A stretch of DNA of 64,000 nucleotides from Gordonia hongkongensis. Its GTDB lineage: Bacteria > Actinomycetota > Actinomycetes > Mycobacteriales > Mycobacteriaceae. The DNA is taken from NCBI RefSeq assembly GCF_023078355.1, contig NZ_CP095552.1, forward strand, positions 4,588,001-4,652,000, in the 5' to 3' direction. The translations under genes and the position numbers were made by a program. Every line of letters starts with the position of its first letter. The stretch's first letter is position 1. Under the pieces are notes generated by a model. The model made no database searches and was not told the DNA's origin. It saw only the letters and a list, made by a program, of their open reading frames with translations. Shown here piece after piece: positions 59,113-64,000 of this stretch.

Positions 59113-59307
59113 TCCGGAAGAACGACCTGCCCACTGCTCCGAGAGAACGACCTGCCCCCAGCTCCCTGAGGAGCGCCGGAGCTTGCGGAGGGCGCGTCAC
59201 GAAGGGTCTTCCCGAGGCGAGTTGCGAAAGACCCTTCGTGACGCTCGCAAGCTCGCTCCTCAGGGAGCGGGGGGTGACGCTCGCAAGCTCCGGCCTCCTC
59301 AGCGAGC
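59104..59307. repeat. Large inverted repeat, family A copy 2
   Basis: GCTCCCTGA at 59,104 carries the SRPBCC stop. A tract with GAGAGAACGACCTGCCCCC follows (59,141-59,159). Left arm 59,161-59,208 and right arm 59,230-59,268 pair (CACGAAGGGTC with GACCCTTCGTG and on to GCTCCCTGAG). A third, partial arm is at 59,275-59,307. The element fills the gap between convergent SRPBCC and carboxylase genes. From 59,308 to 59,364 nothing else is seen except CTTTCGCATCAAGGAGC. Confidence 0.8.
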
Positions 59308-59364
59308 AGTAGTTGGGCTCGCTTCTAGCACATACAGGCTCTTTCGCATCAAGGAGCGCAGGCT

Positions 59365-62300
59365 CTACGAGCTGGCCACCTGAGAGTCCTGCCGACCCCA
59401 CGCCGGCGACTTCTCGATCGCGCCGATGATCTGGGGCCGGAGCTCGTCGGCCTGGATGACCGCGTCGACCGAACCGACCTCGACGGCGCGTCGGATGCTG
59501 TGCACCGCGTCGAACTCCGCGGCGATCTCGCTGATCTTCTCCGCGCGCACCGACTGACGCAGATCGGCCAGCTCGGCGTTGAGCCGTGAGCGGTCGGGGC
59601 CGGTGGCCTGTGCGGTCTCCGCCTCGAGTTCGCGCACCCGTGCGTCGGCACTGACCCGCTTGGCCACGTCGCCGGCGAAGACCACCGCCGCCGCGGGGGC
59701 ACCGCCGAGCACCGACGCGAACGACCCGTCGATCGCGAGCACGGTCATGTTGGGGTTCAACGCCTTCGAGAACACCACGAATGCACCACCGTGGTAGCGC
59801 GAGATCACGCAGAACACGATGGGGCCCTCGAAGTTCACGATGGCCCGCCCGATCTCCGCGCCGTACTCCAGCTGGAGCTTGCGCAACGACTCCGGCGATC
59901 CGTCGAACCCGGACAGGTTGGCCAGCACCACGAGCGGTCGGTTTCCGCTGGCCACGTTGATCGCGCGCGCCGCCTTCTTCGACGACTGCGGGAACAGCGT
60001 GCCGGCCGTGTAGGTGTCGGGACCGTCCGTGGGGGTGTATCCCCGGCGCGGCACCTCCCTCGACTCGATACCCAACAGGCACACCGGGATTCCGCCCATG
60101 TGCAGATCGCACACGACCGCGGTCTCCGCGTCGGCCATCCCCGCCCAGCGCTCCAGCACCGGGTGGTCCTGGTCGGCGACGGCGCGGATCACCGTGCGGA
60201 TGTCGAAGGGCTTCTTGCGGTCCGGGTTGGTGGCCGCCGAGAAGATCTGTCCGACCGTGGTGAAGTCGCTGCCCGCCAGGACGTGCGGGTAGTCGGAGAT
60301 GTCGCGGTCCACCGGGTCGCTCGTGATCGCGCGACGCGGGGTCTGCTCGCCCGACGCCACGTAGGTGTGCTCGTAGTGAGCCATCAGAAGATCCCGTGCG
60401 GCACCGAGATTCGGCGCCCAGTACTGCGCCTGACCGTTGGGGCCCATGACGCGGTCGTAACCGCCGATGCCGAAGTTGTCCTCCGCCGACACACCGCCGG
60501 AGAAGTCCAGCGACTGCTTGCCGGTGAGCACCATGGCCGACTCCGGTGTCATCACGAGGATGCCCTTGGTGTGCATGAGCATCGTCGCCTCGGCGTTCCA
60601 GTACGGCTGCCCGCCCACGTTGATCCCCGCCACGACGATGTTGATCTCACCGCCGGCCTGCGTGAACTCGACGATGCGCTTCAGCGCCCGGGCGATCCAG
60701 TCCATGTTCTCCGTGCCGGAATCCATGGAGATCCGCGCGCCTGAGGAGAGTGCGTACCACTCGAGCGGGACCTGCATCTGCTCGGCGAGGTCGAGCGCCG
60801 CGACCAGCCGGCTGCACTCCGGTTCCGCCAGTGCGCCCAGCGATTTCGTCGGGTCGCCGAGCAGGACCACGCGGGTGACACCGCGCGGGTACTTCTCGGT
60901 CGGGGTGGTGACCACACCGGCGACGATCGCCGCGGAGTTGCGACCCTTGGCCCGGTCGACCGGCACCAGACGCTGCTCGGCGTCGAGGTCGTACTCGGTG
61001 AAATCGCCCAGGATGGCGGCCAATTCGTACGGATAGACGGTGTTGCGCTTCGCTGCCCGCAGCACCTTCTGGCGGTACTCGTCGACCGGTTCGATCGGCT
61101 CGTCGGTCGGGTCGACTACCCGGACGTCGAACCCGCCGGTCGGGTTGACCGAGAAATGGACCGACACCTTGCTCAGCTCGCCGGTGTCGCGGTCGCGGCG
61201 ACGCGCGATGAGCTGGACCTCTTCGAGCCCCACTCCCTGTGTCGTGCCGCGGATGTGGTCGGCGATCGCGTCGAGGACGTCGGCGTCGACGTCGATCGGC
61301 GGCCACACGTACATGATGATCCGGTTGGCGCTGGACAGGTTGGTGGAACCGCGCTGCGCGCGCCGGATGGAGTCGACGCACGACGCGAGTGCGGCTTCGG
61401 CGGTCGGCAGCGTCAGCAGGCGGCCGTCCTGGTCGCGCAGTGCGGTCAGGTCGCGGACCTGCGCGAAGGCGACGAGACGGCGATCCGACGCGTTCTCCCG
61501 TGCGACACAACGGAAGAGGTAGACCTCTTCGTCGTCCGACGACGGCAGTCGGGTGAGGTCGAACTTGCGGAGCCGTTCCATCTGCATGCGCTGTGCGATG
61601 TAGGGGTGCAGTCCGCGGATCAGGCGTTCCTCGGCCATACCCGTCGCCGACGGCCGGAAGGTCACGTGGTGATGCATCCGCGCATCGGCGCTGCCGGCGA
61701 CCGTGATGGTGACGCGGTGCACCTGCGGCGGAAGCGAACTGGTGGCGACGATGTCGTGCAGTGTCCCGGCGAGCACGTCGAAGTCGTCGGGTTGCTGCTC
61801 CCACGCCAGGTAGATGTCGGCATCGACCGCGGCGGTGTCGCGGGCGAGTTCGGCGAGTCCGCCGATCGTCGCCGGCAGGGCGTCGAAACCGACTGCGGCC
61901 GAAGCGATGTCACCGGCATCTCGCTGGGCGACCACGAACGTCGCCCCGCCGGCCTCCCGGATCCGGATGTCGGCGAGGCCGCGGTTGCCGTAGTAACGCC
62001 GGGTCAGAACCTCGAGCATCACCGTGTTGTCGGCGTGCCGCTCGATGCGCTGACCGAGAAGCCGGACGAGCGGTTCGGTGCTGCGCACCATGTCGTCGAT
62101 GCGGCTCGTGCGGTCGGCGGCGTCGGGGTTCTCGTCGAGGTACTTGAGCTGCTTGCGCACATTGCTGTAGACGCGGGCGCGGTCGCGCAGCAGCAGCGGC
62201 TGGCCGTACCAGGCGTAGATGACGCCGCGGGCGAGGTCGGCGACGGCCGGGAAGCGGACCTGGGTGGCGGCGACGAGGCGGTCGAGGGCGGTGCCCACCG

Positions 62301-64000
62301 CGTCGCGCAGTTCGTCGCGCGGGGTCGGCTCGTCGAGCCATTCAAGGAGCAGCGAGCTGATCACCGCGGCCGAGTCGTTCGGGTTCTGCAGCGCGAGGAA
62401 GATCCGGAACACCGCGGCCTCGAGCTCCGGGGTGCGCTCGAGGTCGGTCACGCCGTAGTGGCTGAGCGCGCGGCTCAGCTGGTCGTGGAACGCCGCGGGC
62501 AGCCCGTCGCGTTCGACGTCGAGACTCTGCAGGTAGGTGTGGAAGTTCTCGCGTGCGCTGTGCACGTGCTCGACACCGACCTCATGACTCGACGGCCGGT
62601 TCTGGCTCAGCTCGGCCAGGTCGGCGAACACCGTCACCAGTTCGAGCTCGTCGGCCAGCGGACGACGGCCGCTGTCGAATGCGGCGCGCCGGACGGCGAG
62701 GTACTCGTCGAGCAGGCGCATCCGGTGGTTCGGGTCGACGTCGAAGCCGAGCAGCTGGCTGCGGAGGTCTTCCTGACTGCGGGTGGTGCGTTCGGTGGGA
62801 TCGACCTCGAGCTCGGCAGGCAGCTCCAGGTCGACGGCGTCGGCGGCCACCTCCTCGACGGCGTCGTCCTCGTCGTCGGCGAGCGGTTCGAGGCGCATCA
62901 GGGTCGCGCCCGTCTCCACCTGGGTGCCGACCGACACCCCGCACTCCTTGACACGTGAGCGCACCGGCGCGCGCAGGACGGTCTCCATCTTCATGCTCTC
63001 CAGCACGAGGATGGGGGCGCCCGCGTCGACCTCGTCGCCGGCCTGCAGCGGCGTCGCGACGACGAGCGCCGGCGCGGGCGAGCGCACCACACCGCCCTCG
63101 TCGCGGCTGACGCGGTGGGTGACGCCGTCCACGTCGACGAGGTGGATCGGCCCGTGGGTGTCGGTGAGCAGGCGGTAGCGCACCCGGTTGACCACGAGCT
63201 GCGCGGCGTGCTCGTCGAAGCGTTCGAGGTCGACATCGGCGGTCCGGATCTCGCCCGGCGCCTCGATGGTCACGCGGAAGCGATGCGCGCCGATGGCCCC
63301 GACCCGGACGCGATACGCGACACCGCGCAGCTTCAGATCGAGCGGACGGCCGCTGTCGTGCTGCACCTGCGGACGACCGCCGGAGGCCGTCGACATCAGC
63401 CGCTGCCGCTCGACGAGTTCCTCTTCCTCGTACGCGTCGATGGCGGCGGCGATCAGCGCGATCGCCGAGTGCCGGTTGGCGACGAGGCCGCCCTCGGCAC
63501 GCACGCGGTCGATCCAGCCGGTGTCCGCGCTCCCGTCGATGACCTGCGGCTGCGCGAGCAGCTCCAGCACGAAGCTCTTGTTGGTCGCGCCGCCGGCGAT
63601 GATCACGCGGGTCTCGCGCATGGCCCGGCGGAGGCGGCCGAGTGCCTCGTCGCGGTTCCGTCCGTAGGCGATGATCTTGGCGATCATCGAGTCGAAGTCG
63701 GCGGGGATGGTGTCGCCTTCGCTGACCCCGGTGTCGACGCGGATACCCGGCCCGGCGGGCAGCTCGAGCAGGCCGATCCGGCCGGGAGCGGGCGCGAAGT
63801 CGCGGTCGGGGTCCTCGGCATTGAGACGGGCTTCGATGGCGTGCCCGCGCTCGCTCGGCGGCTCGCCTTCGAGACGTCCACCGGACGCCACATGAAGCTG
63901 CGCACGCACCAGGTCGAAGCCGGTGGTCGCCTCGGTGATCGGGTGCTCCACCTGCAGTCGGGTGTTGACCTCGAGGAACGCCAGCAGGTTCTCACCCGGG
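59365..64000 (-). CDS. Single-chain long-chain acyl-CoA carboxylase (partial)
   Basis: The frame stays open from its TAG at 59,365 to the right edge, giving at least 1,545 residues; the N-terminus is outside. Entering the window it is in the biotin-carboxylase domain (FLEVNTRLQVEHPITEATTG, GHAIEARLNAEDPDRDFAP). A biotinyl domain follows with the lysine in LVLESMKMETVLRAP, then a central helical region and the two-part carboxyltransferase domain (VTRVVLLGDPTKSLGALAEP, GGYDRVMGPNGQAQYWAPNL, VLANLSGFDGSPESLRKLQL). Domain order fits the single-chain LCC described from Mycobacterium avium, which carboxylates long-chain and short acyl-CoAs. Neighbouring repeats separate it from the catabolic island. 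Confidence 0.85.
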   Translation of the reverse strand, partial: PGENLLAFLEVNTRLQVEHPITEATTGFDLVRAQLHVASGGRLEGEPPSERGHAIEARLNAEDPDRDFAPAPGRIGLLELPAGPGIRVDTGVSEGDTIPADFDSMIAKIIAYGRNRDEALGRLRRAMRETRVIIAGGATNKSFVLELLAQPQVIDGSADTGWIDRVRAEGGLVANRHSAIALIAAAIDAYEEEELVERQRLMSTASGGRPQVQHDSGRPLDLKLRGVAYRVRVGAIGAHRFRVTIEAPGEIRTADVDLERFDEHAAQLVVNRVRYRLLTDTHGPIHLVDVDGVTHRVSRDEGGVVRSPAPALVVATPLQAGDEVDAGAPILVLESMKMETVLRAPVRSRVKECGVSVGTQVETGATLMRLEPLADDEDDAVEEVAADAVDLELPAELEVDPTERTTRSQEDLRSQLLGFDVDPNHRMRLLDEYLAVRRAAFDSGRRPLADELELVTVFADLAELSQNRPSSHEVGVEHVHSARENFHTYLQSLDVERDGLPAAFHDQLSRALSHYGVTDLERTPELEAAVFRIFLALQNPNDSAAVISSLLLEWLDEPTPRDELRDAVGTALDRLVAATQVRFPAVADLARGVIYAWYGQPLLLRDRARVYSNVRKQLKYLDENPDAADRTSRIDDMVRSTEPLVRLLGQRIERHADNTVMLEVLTRRYYGNRGLADIRIREAGGATFVVAQRDAGDIASAAVGFDALPATIGGLAELARDTAAVDADIYLAWEQQPDDFDVLAGTLHDIVATSSLPPQVHRVTITVAGSADARMHHHVTFRPSATGMAEERLIRGLHPYIAQRMQMERLRKFDLTRLPSSDDEEVYLFRCVARENASDRRLVAFAQVRDLTALRDQDGRLLTLPTAEAALASCVDSIRRAQRGSTNLSSANRIIMYVWPPIDVDADVLDAIADHIRGTTQGVGLEEVQLIARRRDRDTGELSKVSVHFSVNPTGGFDVRVVDPTDEPIEPVDEYRQKVLRAAKRNTVYPYELAAILGDFTEYDLDAEQRLVPVDRAKGRNSAAIVAGVVTTPTEKYPRGVTRVVLLGDPTKSLGALAEPECSRLVAALDLAEQMQVPLEWYALSSGARISMDSGTENMDWIARALKRIVEFTQAGGEINIVVAGINVGGQPYWNAEATMLMHTKGILVMTPESAMVLTGKQSLDFSGGVSAEDNFGIGGYDRVMGPNGQAQYWAPNLGAARDLLMAHYEHTYVASGEQTPRRAITSDPVDRDISDYPHVLAGSDFTTVGQIFSAATNPDRKKPFDIRTVIRAVADQDHPVLERWAGMADAETAVVCDLHMGGIPVCLLGIESREVPRRGYTPTDGPDTYTAGTLFPQSSKKAARAINVASGNRPLVVLANLSGFDGSPESLRKLQLEYGAEIGRAIVNFEGPIVFCVISRYHGGAFVVFSKALNPNMTVLAIDGSFASVLGGAPAAAVVFAGDVAKRVSADARVRELEAETAQATGPDRSRLNAELADLRQSVRAEKISEIAAEFDAVHSIRRAVEVGSVDAVIQADELRPQIIGAIEKSPAWGRQDSQVASS

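Noticed and set aside
61156..62958. 600-codon plus-strand open frame inside the carboxylase
   Set aside because: It is antisense to a well-conserved carboxylase and lacks any recognisable domain or ribosome site.

Overview
The window is from a high-GC actinobacterium of the Mycobacteriales, most likely Gordonia or a close relative (Rhodococcus, Williamsia). Signs are the GC-rich third codon positions, frequent GTG starts, tightly packed divergent and convergent operons, an FprB ferredoxin/reductase fusion, a SigF/UsfX-type sigma system, ANTAR regulators, a single-chain long-chain acyl-CoA carboxylase and a solitary ectoine hydroxylase. The genus is inferred and not proven. No rRNA, tRNA, CRISPR array or prophage was seen. 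The only mobile-element trace I can defend is one decayed ISL3-type transposase fragment.

Region 1 (1-12,948): end of a crotonase gene, an MhpB-like class III extradiol dioxygenase, fprB, and a Liv-type ABC importer. The importer is a lipoprotein binding protein on the plus strand, LivF, and an unusual LivH-LivM-LivG fusion. Then come a DoxX-like protein, a rearranged CaiB-type CoA-transferase, a frameshifted amidohydrolase and an extended crotonase.

Region 2 (12,991-18,093): a GntR/UTRA regulator and acyl-CoA dehydrogenase face a citE - two-domain MaoC hydratase - mct operon. Mct is recognisably 2-methylfumaryl-CoA (mesaconyl-CoA) isomerase. Together these look like a mesaconyl-CoA module that cleaves C5-dicarboxyl-CoA esters.

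Region 3 (18,304-26,942): ectD, hpnE-like oxidoreductase, an MFS carrier and a DsbA-like protein (both frameshifted), a FadR regulator, a secreted lipase, an SDR, a DUF5709 protein and a PAS-ANTAR regulator.

Region 4 (27,116-36,114): a four-gene, translationally coupled glycosyltransferase operon, then a stress-regulation block: UsfX/RsbW anti-sigma factor, SigF, a STAS anti-anti-sigma factor and a GAF-ANTAR protein.

Region 5 (36,246-43,429): glutaryl-CoA dehydrogenase divergent from a LacI regulator, small metabolic genes, an antitoxin-zeta-ribokinase operon with a palindromic operator, and msrA/msrB.

Region 6 (43,586-59,112): an apparently complete guaiacol/catechol catabolic island. GcoA (CYP255A) and GcoB would demethylate guaiacol to catechol. 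Catechol 2,3-dioxygenase, 2-hydroxymuconic semialdehyde dehydrogenase, 4-oxalocrotonate tautomerase and decarboxylase, 2-hydroxypentadienoate hydratase, 4-hydroxy-2-oxovalerate aldolase and acylating acetaldehyde dehydrogenase would then carry it to pyruvate and acetyl-CoA. AraC and IclR regulators, an EthD protein, a catalytically degenerate SDR and an SRPBCC protein accompany them. The two operons converge on a 1.2-kb scar of repeats, palindromes and the transposase fragment. The window ends inside the carboxylase gene (59,365 to the edge).

Two genome-wide patterns stand out. A family of intergenic repeats sits at the 3' ends of genes, usually between convergent pairs, and supplies the stop codon of two of them. 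Three genes carry apparent single-base deletions, two of them in C/G runs, so sequencing error must be excluded before calling them pseudogenes.
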